Under the pieces are notes generated by a model, which saw only the letters and a program-made list of their open reading frames with translations, was not told the DNA's origin and ran no database searches. A stretch of DNA of 64,000 nucleotides from positions 13,532,081 to 13,596,080 of the forward strand of contig NC_059405.1 of the NCBI RefSeq assembly GCF_905220565.1, in the 5' to 3' direction. This DNA is from Melitaea cinxia (taxonomy: Eukaryota > Arthropoda > Insecta > Lepidoptera > Nymphalidae). The position numbers and the translations under genes are program-made. Positions 47,146-56,204 of the stretch are shown here, one piece after another. Each line of letters opens with the position of its first letter. Positions within the stretch are counted from its first letter, which is position 1.

Positions 47146-48097
47146 CTGCTGCGCGGTCTTAAGCACATACTTTTTTTTTTAATACGATAAATTATAGAAC
47201 AATATTTTCCTGTGCTCAAAGCAAATGGCTGTTGAGCTAGCGGTAACGAGAACGATTTTTTTAAATGATAAATATTTTAATGTCTTTTTTTCAATTAATT
47301 TATTGCGTTGTCACCCGCGTCTGTATTGAGTAGGTATCAGTCGTTAAATATCATTATTCGTGTAAGTTGCAAAAGACACAAAACAAAAGATAGCACTACA
47401 TTAGATGGGCAAAGCTATCCATGGTATTTTAGCACTAACAAATCTTTTATATAATTTTTTAAAACATTGGTTGATATCAAATAATTTGAATACCCCCCTG
47501 GGTATTAAAAACAGTTATTCTAATTAAAAAACAATTGGACGATTTTTTTTTTACTACAGATTACTGTAATATTATTTATAATGGTCTGGATGTTTCAAAC
47601 ACCATAATATATTTTCATACATTACAACAATAAATATTTCTGATATTTCTGTGATATCTCCAGCTTATATGAAAATATCTTAAACAACATCATTTGACTG
47701 AAACATATGACGTCTTTGTACCGCACTGATGTACTCATTTTCTGTTTTTCCGCGTATACGTTTGCAAGTCATCGTGGTTAATTCAAAAGAAAATCAACAA
47801 TTGAAATTCAAACGAAACAACACCAAAACCCGAAGAACTTAAAGTTTATATTCGAGTAACAATTCAAATTAATAATGATCTGATCCTTGTCAAAAAATAA
47901 TGTGTAAAGAGTAAAATAAAAAATATAAAAATTTTTCGCTAGTAATCAATAGAGTTCCGTTAATCCTTTTGCAGAATTCAATACTCCATTACGCTTTTGT
48001 TACAAATAACATAAAAAGGAATAAATTGATGTAACAATTTTGCGAATAAAAAACCTGCGAAACTAATGATCAAATGAATAGTTTGACTGTGGCTTTA
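47146..48097. other. AT-rich flank of the DIRS element
   Basis: Nothing was recognised. The sequence ggctttaata ends at the element boundary. Confidence 0.45.
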
Positions 48098-48151
48098 ATA
48101 ATAGATGATCAACTGAACTTCGAGAAGCGAAGTTCGATCATTATTATATGA

Positions 48152-48309
48152 GTTATTTCATTCGAAGATATACTTATAACTATGTAGTACCTTTATCCTA
48201 CAAGGCAGCTCGCACTATTTAAAAGACAAATCAATTGACGTTTCATTCAATTGTCAAAACTGTCATCGGATCCACTCGGCCAACACTGTCACATTAACTC
48301 ATTCTTTTC
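48152..48309. repeat. DIRS left inverted terminal repeat
   Basis: 158 bp from gttatttcattcgaagata to attcttttc, inverted and without mismatch at 53071-53228. The left terminus continues outward by a unique 54-bp extension (48098-48151) containing the hairpin gaacttcg-agaag-cgaagttc. Confidence 0.93.
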
Positions 48310-48370
48310 AGAGAGTATAAAATTAAATAAATCTTGTTTTTGTTATAGGGTAGGGTGGGCCGGGTGTTTA

Positions 48371-48484
48371 TATCTTCGAATGAAATAACTCATATAATAA
48401 TGATCGAACTTCGCTTCTCGAAGTTCAGTTGATCATCTATTATATTTCGTTATTTCATTCGAAGATATACTTATAACTATGTAG
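48371..48484. repeat. DIRS internal complementary region
   Basis: 48371-48443 is the exact reverse complement of the left terminus (48098-48170). 48441-48484 is the exact reverse complement of the last 44 bp at the right terminus (53193-53236). The two parts share the trinucleotide TAT at 48441-48443. This region is the template believed to let DIRS elements complete their ends and circularise. Confidence 0.93.
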
Positions 48485-48545
48485 ATGTTTAGAGATAGGT
48501 GTGCTAGTTTAAAATTACAAAACATATCAAACGTTTTCGTTAATG

Positions 48546-48551
48546 TTTATT
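48546..48551 (-). terminator. candidate polyadenylation signal of the DIRS transcript
   Basis: AATAAA on the minus strand lies about 115 nt beyond the recombinase stop codon and upstream of the complementary region. Its position is suitable, but the AT-rich context makes chance matches likely. Confidence 0.3.
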
Positions 48552-48665
48552 TAATTTTATACAAAACAAATGAAAAAGAAAAAAATAATAATTATCTACA
48601 ATTAGTTTTATCAGATAATCAATTAATTTAACAAATATATTGATTATTTTACAATTTTTATTATA

Positions 48666-49598
48666 TTAATTATTTGTAACTATTTGACACACTGATTCGG
48701 CAAATAGCCTGCCTGTTCTAGATACAGTATCTGAAATTGGGCGGTTATAAAATTTTGCAAAGGTTTTGGAAGATTCTGACCAGCCAGCAGTTCTTCTTAT
48801 TACGTCAATACAGACGCCAGCAGAGGCCGCCGCCGACGTGGACGCGTGTCGCGTGCTGTGCGCGCTAAACACGCCAACGTCGACGCCGCCCTCTGCCAAT
48901 GTCTGCTTAATCCATCTGCTAATAGTCTGAGAGGATGCTTTTCTATAAGGCTTTTTATATGTAATAAGAAGAGTTTTTGTATTGGGTGGTCTTAAATCTT
49001 TCGTGATATACATATAATCTTCTAAAGCCATAGCAGGACATATATTAGGGTTTTCTTTAAAGAAGGGTAAGTACAAATGGGGCTGTTCTTTACCAGCTGA
49101 AGACGTCTTTATCAGATCGGTTATTAATATTTTAATTCCGTCGGAAGATTTTATGATATTTTCAATCTTTATCAGAGACAAGGTTTGTACCCTATGAGCA
49201 GTGCATAATGCTAAGAGAACAGTCACCTTTTTAGTTAATCGTTCTAAGCTCAGGGTTTTATTAGGAACCCACTGAGAAATGTAATCTTGTACTACTTGGG
49301 GATTCCAAGTAGTAATATACTTAGGGCGACAGGGTTTTTGCTTAAAAATGCCTTTTAACAGCCTTTTAATCCTCTCATCAGAGCCTACATGGTTACCTAA
49401 GAATAACGATAGTGCAGAACGATGGGTATTGATAGTGCCGTATGAACTACCATTATAAAATTGACTCGTAAGAAATGTTATTACTGATTCTATTGAAGTA
49501 TCTAGTACATTAAGATTTTGTTCCAGACAGAACTGCCACCAAAGTTTAAGAGAAACGTTATACTGTCTTAAAGTGTTTGCTGATATTGAGGAAATCAT
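48666..49598 (-). CDS. DIRS tyrosine recombinase
   Basis: From the ATG at 49598 the product has 310 residues. The N-terminal helical core-binding part spans about 1-110 (SANTLRQYNVSLKLWWQFC, TINTHRSALSLFL). The catalytic part carries R136 (AHRVQTLS), the H-x-x-R pair H247/R250 (AHSTRHAS), W273 (TAGWSESS) and the nucleophile Y284 (FAKFYNRP), the complete tyrosine-recombinase tetrad. It should join circular element DNA to the target. The frame is open upstream to 49724, and the extra codons (about 49599-49690) read like the natural DIRS N-terminus. They overlap the end of the RT frame, offset by -1. Initiation at 49598 or frameshifting from RT are both possible. Confidence 0.9.
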   Translation of the reverse strand: MISSISANTLRQYNVSLKLWWQFCLEQNLNVLDTSIESVITFLTSQFYNGSSYGTINTHRSALSLFLGNHVGSDERIKRLLKGIFKQKPCRPKYITTWNPQVVQDYISQWVPNKTLSLERLTKKVTVLLALCTAHRVQTLSLIKIENIIKSSDGIKILITDLIKTSSAGKEQPHLYLPFFKENPNICPAMALEDYMYITKDLRPPNTKTLLITYKKPYRKASSQTISRWIKQTLAEGGVDVGVFSAHSTRHASTSAAASAGVCIDVIRRTAGWSESSKTFAKFYNRPISDTVSRTGRLFAESVCQIVTNN

Positions 49599-49609
49599 CA
49601 GATCGAGAG

Positions 49610-51508
49610 CTACGCTTGGAACGTTGCGGTGCTTAAAGGCGTACCGGAGAGCTTCACAGCTGCCAGGGTAAGGGTCTGGTGCAACGGGTGAAGAGATCTG
49701 AAACGGGATTTGAGAAGATGTGGATTAGGTTCAAAAAATATGATTTCTGAAGTCATCATTGTTTTAAGTAGTGGAAACCACGGTTGTCCAGGCCAATGAG
49801 GGAAGACTAGTATGCCTGAGGCTTTATCATTGATTATTTTGTTTAAGCACTTTAGTATCAAAGCAAACGGAGGGAAAGCGTAGAAGAAATATTTAGACCA
49901 ATTAATTGTAAATGCGTCTACAGTTACTGCGTCTGGGTCTTTTTTCCACGATATATACCGTTGACATTTAGCATTGACGCGAGAGGCAAACAAGTCAATA
50001 TCTGGTGTGCCTAGCGTTTCCTTTATATTATTAAATGCCCACGTTGAAAGTTCCCACTCTATATCAATATTAAGTTTTCTAGATTCTTGGTCAGCTTCGA
50101 TGTTATCTTGAGAATTTATATATGAAGCAAATAACCAGATATTGCGCTTCTCACACCACTGCCAAATAGACCTAGCTAGATCATTCAAGTGTGGGAATTG
50201 AATTCCACCCATTCGATTAATGTAGCATATTGCTGTTGTGTTGTCTACACGTAACAGAATAGATCCGTTTGAAAGATTCTTAGCAAAGCACTTAAGTCCC
50301 ATGAATACAGCTAATAGCTCTAGGTAATTAATATGTAAGGAAAGTTCACTGTCTTTCCATCCCCCATTTACCCGATTTCCATTACAGAAAGCTCCCCAAC
50401 CCGTCTTCGACGCATCTGAGAATATTTCTAACATAAATTGATCTTGTGGTCTTAGAGAGTTATTAGACGAAGTTATCTTATTATTCCACCATCGTAGATC
50501 AGGTAAAATATCCTTAGAAAGCTTAATTTTTGTACTGTAATCATCATTCTGTTGCAAGGCTAAGAATTTTGCTCTTTCGAGACTTCGTGTGTATAGCCAA
50601 CCGTATTTTATAGCTGGGCATGCTGCTACAAGTACACCAATTAGTTGTGAAAATTCTCGAATTGTACATTTTGGTAACGTTAAATAAATATTTATCAACT
50701 TAGAGATCTTATTTCTTTTGTCTACGGGCAACCCTAGTGACATTTCAACTGTATTAAACGTGAATCCTAAGAACCTGCAGTTTTGTTGGGGCAATAACAT
50801 ACTTTTTTCCCAGTTAACGACAAAACCTAAACGCTCTAATAAATTTAATGTTTCTGTGACATTTCTGACACATTCACTGAACGTATCACCGATGCATAAA
50901 ATGTCATCAAGGTATATAACAGATCTGTAACCCTTGGACCTCAGATGATTCATAACTTCTTTCATTATTTTTGTAAAAATACGTGGAGCAACAGATAGAC
51001 CATATGGTAAGACATTAAAATGATAGATTTTACCATCAAAAGCAAAACATAAGTACTTGCGGCAACTTTTGGCGATGGGGACTAAAAAGTATGCTTCCTT
51101 AAGATCAATAGTAGCCATAAAAGCATTTACTGATAGAAGTTTAGTCACTGTCCTATGGTCTTCCATTTTAAAATGATTATTAATAATAAATTTATTGAGT
51201 GGTTTTAAATTGAGGATAAATCTTTTATCGCCATTGGGTTTTGGGGCTAGGAAAGAGCTAGAAATAAAAATATCGTCGTTTTGTTTAGACAACGAGATAG
51301 CACCTAAGTCTAATAGTTTTTTGATTGCAAGGGACATGTAAGTTTTTTCGTTTGTACTTAATATATTTTGGGGAATTTTCCCTTGTTTTACAGTGTTATT
51401 AAATTGTATAGAGTACCCCTCGCGAATCCATTTAAGAACTAATGGATTCGTGGTAATATTTTTCCAATTATTATAGAAATATTTTAATCTACCCGCATGT
51501 ACCTGCAA
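49610..51508 (-). CDS. DIRS reverse transcriptase / RNase H
   Basis: A 632-residue frame counted from a TTG at 51508. RT motifs: FLAPKPNGDKRFILNL (about 87-101), ATIDLKEAY (D135), LPYGLSVAPRIF (about 167-178), YLDD (199-202) and FLGF. RNase H: IFSDASKTGWG (D365), YLELLA (E397), RVDNTTA (D422) and NIEADQESR (D473). The C-terminal DIRS-specific region follows (DLFASRVNA at about 505, FPHWPGQPW at about 569). No ATG begins this frame; it is open back to 51670 and overlaps the gag end by 155 nt at offset -1. The protein is therefore probably made by -1 frameshifting or reinitiation after gag. It ends at TAG 49612-49610, inside the upstream extension of the recombinase frame. Confidence 0.9.
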   Translation of the reverse strand: MQVHAGRLKYFYNNWKNITTNPLVLKWIREGYSIQFNNTVKQGKIPQNILSTNEKTYMSLAIKKLLDLGAISLSKQNDDIFISSSFLAPKPNGDKRFILNLKPLNKFIINNHFKMEDHRTVTKLLSVNAFMATIDLKEAYFLVPIAKSCRKYLCFAFDGKIYHFNVLPYGLSVAPRIFTKIMKEVMNHLRSKGYRSVIYLDDILCIGDTFSECVRNVTETLNLLERLGFVVNWEKSMLLPQQNCRFLGFTFNTVEMSLGLPVDKRNKISKLINIYLTLPKCTIREFSQLIGVLVAACPAIKYGWLYTRSLERAKFLALQQNDDYSTKIKLSKDILPDLRWWNNKITSSNNSLRPQDQFMLEIFSDASKTGWGAFCNGNRVNGGWKDSELSLHINYLELLAVFMGLKCFAKNLSNGSILLRVDNTTAICYINRMGGIQFPHLNDLARSIWQWCEKRNIWLFASYINSQDNIEADQESRKLNIDIEWELSTWAFNNIKETLGTPDIDLFASRVNAKCQRYISWKKDPDAVTVDAFTINWSKYFFYAFPPFALILKCLNKIINDKASGILVFPHWPGQPWFPLLKTMMTSEIIFFEPNPHLLKSRFRSLHPLHQTLTLAAVKLSGTPLSTATFQA

Positions 51509-51513
51509 TGTTG

Positions 51514-52990
51514 TTAAGTTGGACGTGGGGTTGTCTTCGTTAACTTCGACTGGTTCATCGGGGGACCTCTGCGGTAGCTGCCTCCCGCAGTGTTGGGTTT
51601 CCTTGCCCCCCCCGCTCGTCCCCCCCTGTTTGATGGGTAGCGAGGAGGGCCCGACCAGTTTCCCTGGGGTCTAGTGCGACTCGTAGATGGCTGAGGTACA
51701 AACGATGAAAGAGGTTTAGGGGTAGGGACAGTCCTTTTAATTTGTAGACCTTGCTTTTCTATGACTTTGGAAGCTTTGATTTGTTCCGAAAGCTTACTAC
51801 CGAATAGCATTTCATCTCTGCTTACCCCTTGTACCATTGTCTTAAACGATTTATCAAGGCCAGTAGTTATAAATTTTTTTCTAGCTACAGTCTCTACGTG
51901 ATGGAGGTCGCATAAAATGCGGCAACTATCACTAAGAACCTTAATTGCCTCCAATTTATTGTTATCACCGTTAAGTAGCAGGACAAGGGCCCTGTTAATG
52001 GCTGTGACACCAAGACCTAACTGTTGTTGAACTGATTCAACACGCTTATCTCTAGCTCGAGATGGTTCTGAGATGGCAGCTGAGATCTCTGGATTGAGAG
52101 TAGGTGGTTGTAATAGTGGACAATTTTCGGGAATCAGATATTTCTTTAAAAGAGTATCTTTACTTTCCTTGGAAAGTCCTGTCCGTAGTATCGGAGTCCA
52201 CAGGCGCGCCAAGTTGTCGTATATTTTTTCTCCGAATTTTGGTGCCTCCTCTGTGGTTTCCCCTAAGGCTTGTATGATCTCAGGGTCTAACTCCTCGTGT
52301 TCTGCCGCTTGAGTGTCGCCTGTTGGCAACACACCATTTTCAGAATTCTGAAGTGTTTCTTCATCGAGAACTTCCGGTTCGATAGGCAGTCCTTCTGGTT
52401 CTGGAATTAGCAAATATATATAAATATATATATAGCCCTTCTCAGTCTATAAACTTCCCACTATTGGGCTTATCCCTTAGCTGGCTATTACAGCACACAT
52501 GGGAGAAAATAGGGTGATGACATATGTATTCTTAATAGAATATCCGTCACCACACGAACAACATATATTTAAACTTAACCCTCTTTTTTGTGGGATTAAG
52601 TTAACAGCGTCATATGTCGCTAACTGTATAAGCCACGTGTTAACCCACGGTTAACCTCTAGGCATGATCTGACCCTTGTGTTGACCCGCAGTCAACCTCC
52701 AGTCATTAAAAGCAAAATTGAACAACTAATATCCTAATTAGTTGCTATATGCCTTCGTGATAACCCGCAGTTAACCTCTAGGCTTTGCTTAAAATTTTCT
52801 CACTAAGGAGTCGGTATTTATGCGAATAAATCACTTATAGAACACTTGCATAATAACATTTTTACATACCTGAATTGTTTTCAGAATCCGACGATTCTAA
52901 TATTCTACGACGCTTCTTATTTTGTTTTTCTTCTAATCGTTTTAATTTTCGTTTATAACGATTAAATTTTTCTTGATAATCTTTCGGCAT
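51514..52990 (-). CDS. DIRS gag-like protein, two exons
   Basis: Predicted as exon 1 (52990-52870) spliced to exon 2 (52400-51514), about 335 residues. Exon 1 starts with ATG in MPKDYQEKF and is very basic, with KKRRR as a likely nuclear signal and an acidic SSDSEN end. It stops one base into a codon at CAG|GTATGT. Exon 2 resumes after AATTCCAG in the right phase, giving S-E-P-E-G. Exon 2 holds the DIRS gag core: acidic N-terminus, LARLWTPILRTGLSKESK, NPEISAAISEPSRARDKRVE, a leucine-rich GVTAINRALVLLL, and an RGG-type tail (NRGGRAGGARK). Gag probably packages element RNA. Without splicing the frame ends three codons into the intron. An alternative start is the ATG at 52413, which would skip the basic N-terminus. 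Confidence 0.75.
52401..52869 (-). other. predicted spliceosomal intron within DIRS gag
   Basis: The donor GTATGT (52869-52864) follows CAG. The acceptor AG (52402-52401) is preceded by a ctaat that could be a branch site, with a poor pyrimidine tract. Splicing joins two frames in phase. The intron has no long open frame and contains three imperfect palindromic units (52632-52662, 52676-52704, 52752-52783). Confidence 0.65.
52632..52783. repeat. three imperfect palindromic repeats in the gag intron
   Basis: The units are cgtgttaacccacggttaac, tgttgacccgcagtcaacct and cgtgataacccgcagttaac, each followed by cctctagg or cctccagt. Each can form a short stem of the GTTAAC...GTTAAC type. Changes in unit 2 (TTGAC/GTCAA) keep the pairing. 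Confidence 0.7.
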
Positions 52991-53070
52991 TTTTTAATTT
53001 AGAAAATGTGGGTAGATGAATTAAAAGAAAACTAGCAAGCAGGTGCGAGTGCGAACGCTGCCTCGCACGA

Positions 53071-53228
53071 GAAAAGAATGAGTTAATGTGACAGTGTTGG
53101 CCGAGTGGATCCGATGACAGTTTTGACAATTGAATGAAACGTCAATTGATTTGTCTTTTAAATAGTGCGAGCTGCCTTGTAGGATAAAGGTACTACATAG
53201 TTATAAGTATATCTTCGAATGAAATAAC
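53071..53228. repeat. DIRS right inverted terminal repeat
   Basis: Perfect inverse of 48152-48309. On the minus strand it is the 5' end of the element, upstream of gag, and probably holds its promoter. The terminus continues to 53236 with an extra 8-bp extension ending aaatata. Confidence 0.93.
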
Positions 53229-53302
53229 GAAATATAATTTTCATTATTACAAAGTTAGTGAACTATGTATTTTAATTTTACTACTTAACCGTAGTCTTAT
53301 TA

Positions 53303-53632
53303 CTCACTTCAGCCTATCTCAGTCCACTGCTGGACATAAGCCTCCACAAGTTCGCGCAAAAAATGGGTGAACTCATGTGTGTTGCCCATAGTTACCACGC
53401 TGAGCAGGCGGATTGGTGACCGCAGTGCTGGCTTTGTCGCACCGAAGACGCTGCTGCCCGTCTTCGGCCTGTGTGTTTCAAAGCCAGCGGTAAGATGGCT
53501 ATCCCGCCATCGGTCGGCTTCTTAAGTTCCAAAGTGGTAGTGGAATCTTGTTATCCCTTAGTCGCCTCTTACGACACCCACGGGAAGAGAGGGGGTGGCT
53601 ATATTCTTTGGTGCCGTAGCCACACAGCACAT
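53303..53632 (-). mobile_element. family-B SINE-like repeat, full length
   Basis: The segment runs from cacttcagcctatctcagtc through gcctccacaagttcgcgc, cgaagacgctgctgcccgtc and ccgccatcggtcggcttctt to tggtgccgtagccacacagc. It is the most complete copy here and starts 67 bp from the DIRS terminus. Confidence 0.7.
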
Positions 53633-53805
53633 CACGCTATCACCTACAGAAAACGAGCAGTGACCCTTTATTTCTTCAACGCATTCTGTAACAACGTGTA
53701 ATCTAACGACGCATATTTGAATGTTGTTGTTATTATGTTAATAATCATGCTATAAGCTAGCTTCATACTATAAATAAAGAAATTCTGTTGTATATTTAGT
53801 ATTAG

Positions 53806-53842
53806 CATTGCACCCGTGGGAAGCCGGGACGAGTCGCTAGTC
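53806..53842 (+). mobile_element. possible Helitron 3' end
   Basis: Gcacccgtgggaagccggga then cgagtcgctag followed by T fits a GC-rich 3' hairpin region and CTAG end. The 5' end was not found. Confidence 0.35.
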
Positions 53843-53922
53843 CTAAATAATCCTCCAAACTCTTTCGTAAATATGACAATTTAAATAATTTTTAGTTTTA
53901 ATACTGCGATTAGTACTTTTTA

Positions 53923-54110
53923 ACCGACTTCCAAAAAAGGAGGATATTCTCAATTCGACTGTATTTTTTTTATGTATGTGCCTTCAGATCTTTTGACCGT
54001 GTGGACCGATTTCGACAATATTTTTTTTAATCGAAAGGTGGTGTGTGTCATTTGGTCCCATTTAAATTTATTTGAGATCTAACAACTACTTTTCGAGTTA
54101 TATAATTAAA
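53923..54110 (+). mobile_element. truncated family-D element (5' part)
   Basis: It starts aaccgacttccaaaaaagga and continues with attctcaattcgactgtatt and aatcgaaaggtggtgtgtg, then stops after cgagttatat. The 142-bp units and the 3' hairpin are absent. Confidence 0.65.
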
Positions 54111-55188
54111 TCAAATTACTACTGATATTACTACTAAAGAACCTAAAATTGGTTTAAAATATTGTAAGATATAATTACTTCTAAAATTATTCAAAAAACG
54201 AGATATTTTCCATGTTTTATATTTATATTTCGCGGAGTTCGATATTTCGACATTAGTTACGAATGTCTTGTTCGCGTGAATATGGTAAATATCCCGTTTT
54301 GGAATAATTTTAGCTATAAAAAAAAACATTTTAATTTAAAATCAAATATACAATACATCTACTTTCAGAGCACGTAACGTTCAAAGAAAGTCTGCTGGGG
54401 ATTGAGCGGATAAATGATAATGTACTTTCATCATAAACATACATTAATTTTAAACATTATATCTAAATAAAATTGGAAAATTAAAAGAAATTTCATCAAA
54501 ACATAAAACTAGAATACATTTACGTATTATACACGTATATCTTCTTTTAGAAAAAACTCTTTGAAAATATAATTAAAAAGAAAACGTAACTATTACACTC
54601 ATTAAAGTAGTTGTTTAACGTTCTTTATTGCCTTTATATTCCTTTTAAAATTAAATATATTATTATCCTAGAGAAATATGCAAACAATAATCAAGACAGA
54701 TAACAAAGATTCTCTTATAAAGCGTTCTCTGCTAGAGCTACTGCTAATATAATAATTAAAATTATACGAATATAAAAAAATAAAATTATTTCTTTATTCA
54801 GTTATGCTTAAAGCATAACTGCGCCTTTGTTTCTTTTATATTTTATTTAATACTAAAAGAGTACATTTCGATGCTTATCATGGAGTACATAATAATTATT
54901 TTACTAAGGGAAAAAAACTATAGACTGCTTATCTAGACTGCTCGTGAAGTATTCCGTACTAGTATAAAATTCTTATAAATATATATTATTTATTTTGCTA
55001 AAAACGCTAAAACTCCCGTTTTTTAAGTTTAAGCACTCTGACAGATGACAGACAACGGGAGAAAGAGCCGCAGAATTTGAGCAGTACCTATTACTAAAAA
55101 AACTTATTTCCCTTGGTAACTTGAGAGCAACTTTTTTTTTTTAATTTTTCTAATACTTAGTAGGAGGTTCTTCCGGAATGAAAAATGG
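54111..55188. other. AT-rich stretch, nothing recognised
   Basis: No exon-like composition and no shared repeat was seen. Confidence 0.45.
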
Positions 55189-55474
55189 AGATTTTTTTTT
55201 ATGTCACTAGGTCGGCAAACAAGCGTACGGCTCACCTGATGGTAAGCGATTACCGTAGCTTATAGACACCTGCAACACCAGAAGCATCGCTAGCGCGTTG
55301 CCGACCCAATCCCCAATCCCCCCAAGAGCTCTGGTCACCTTACTCACCAACAGGAACACAATACTGGTTGGAAACAGTATTATTTTGCTGTGATCTTCTG
55401 TAAGGTCGAGGTACAACCGCAATCGGGCTGCTCCATATTTTGAGCAGGAAATTCCTGCTGTGCCCTACCTCAGT
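55189..55474 (-). mobile_element. family-A SINE copy 7
   Basis: The copy runs from ttttttttatgtcactaggt to gctgtgccctacctcagtta and is closely similar to copies 4 and 6. Confidence 0.8.
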
Positions 55475-56109
55475 TAAAATTTCACAGATAATCCAAAAAG
55501 TTGAGAAAGGTCAGGCTATTACAACTTCATGCGTTTGGCAGTATTCAAGACGGTACAATGTCTGTCAGCTAGAGAATTCAAATATTATTAATATATATTT
55601 TTTCTATAAATTCAATGTATAAAAAGCATATTATATAAATAAAATAGATAAATAATAATCAACTCAGACGTCAGTTATTAAAATAATGTTATTTCCTTTA
55701 TGGATGATGGTCCTTCGCGTGTCGATTATCATAGAAGTCTAACCTGAAACCTCCATCAATTTATATTCGCCTGGTAATTGTATCTTCGTGGAAAATCTTT
55801 ACATTTATATTTTATTACAACTAGACGTCTCACACGGTTTTGTTCGTTATTTCGACAATTCTGAAGCATACTAAGGTCCTCTTTCACGAGTTGCTGATAA
55901 AGTTTATCTAGAAAATAAGTTACTGATAATCTCGGTTAGTAGGAGGTAAATCAGGTTCTGAGGGTCTTTTTCATATCAATGAAAGTCTTGGAAAGTGAAG
56001 CTACCACCGATTCGGAATGCAGTCAATACAAAAATGATAATATCTTCCATGAAATACAGTGTCACTAAGTCCACACATCTTTATCAATACATATAATAAA
56101 GATATAACG
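55475..56109. other. AT-rich stretch, nothing recognised
   Basis: No gene or shared repeat was identified. Confidence 0.4.
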
Positions 56110-56200
56110 GATCGATATCTGTAAAAAAGTTATGCCAATTTAAAGAATAACGTTGAACATTTAAATACCCAAAACGCGGACGAAGTCGCAGGCACAGCTA
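56110..56200 (+). mobile_element. Helitron 3' end fragment
   Basis: It ends aacgcggacgaagtcgcagg then cacagctag followed by T. This is a recognisable lepidopteran Helitron 3' end, with a cgcggacgaagtcgc hairpin just before CTAG. The left limit is approximate. Confidence 0.5.
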
Positions 56201-56204
56201 GTCA

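Larger units (their letters stand above)
48098..53236 (-). mobile_element. complete DIRS-type tyrosine-recombinase retrotransposon
   Basis: This 5.1-kb element on the minus strand has gag, RT/RNase H and tyrosine recombinase frames in DIRS order. Its 158-bp inverted terminal repeats are identical, and an internal complementary region lies near the left end. DIRS elements copy through RNA, form a circle and insert by a tyrosine recombinase instead of a DDE integrase, so they leave no target duplication. Both termini carry ATA, and the two termini fused over one shared ATA are reproduced in the complementary region, which fixes the element limits to within about 2 bp. No stop, frameshift or ITR mismatch suggests decay. 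Repeats B and D lie just to the right. Confidence 0.92.

Noticed and set aside
48098..48484. Independent palindromic transposon at the left of the DIRS element
   Set aside because: The 73-bp inverted pair is fully explained as the DIRS terminus and its internal complementary region, with the adjoining 44 bp matching the opposite terminus.
52073..52312. 79-residue plus-strand frame (also 50718-50930)
   Set aside because: Antisense shadows of DIRS gag and RT.
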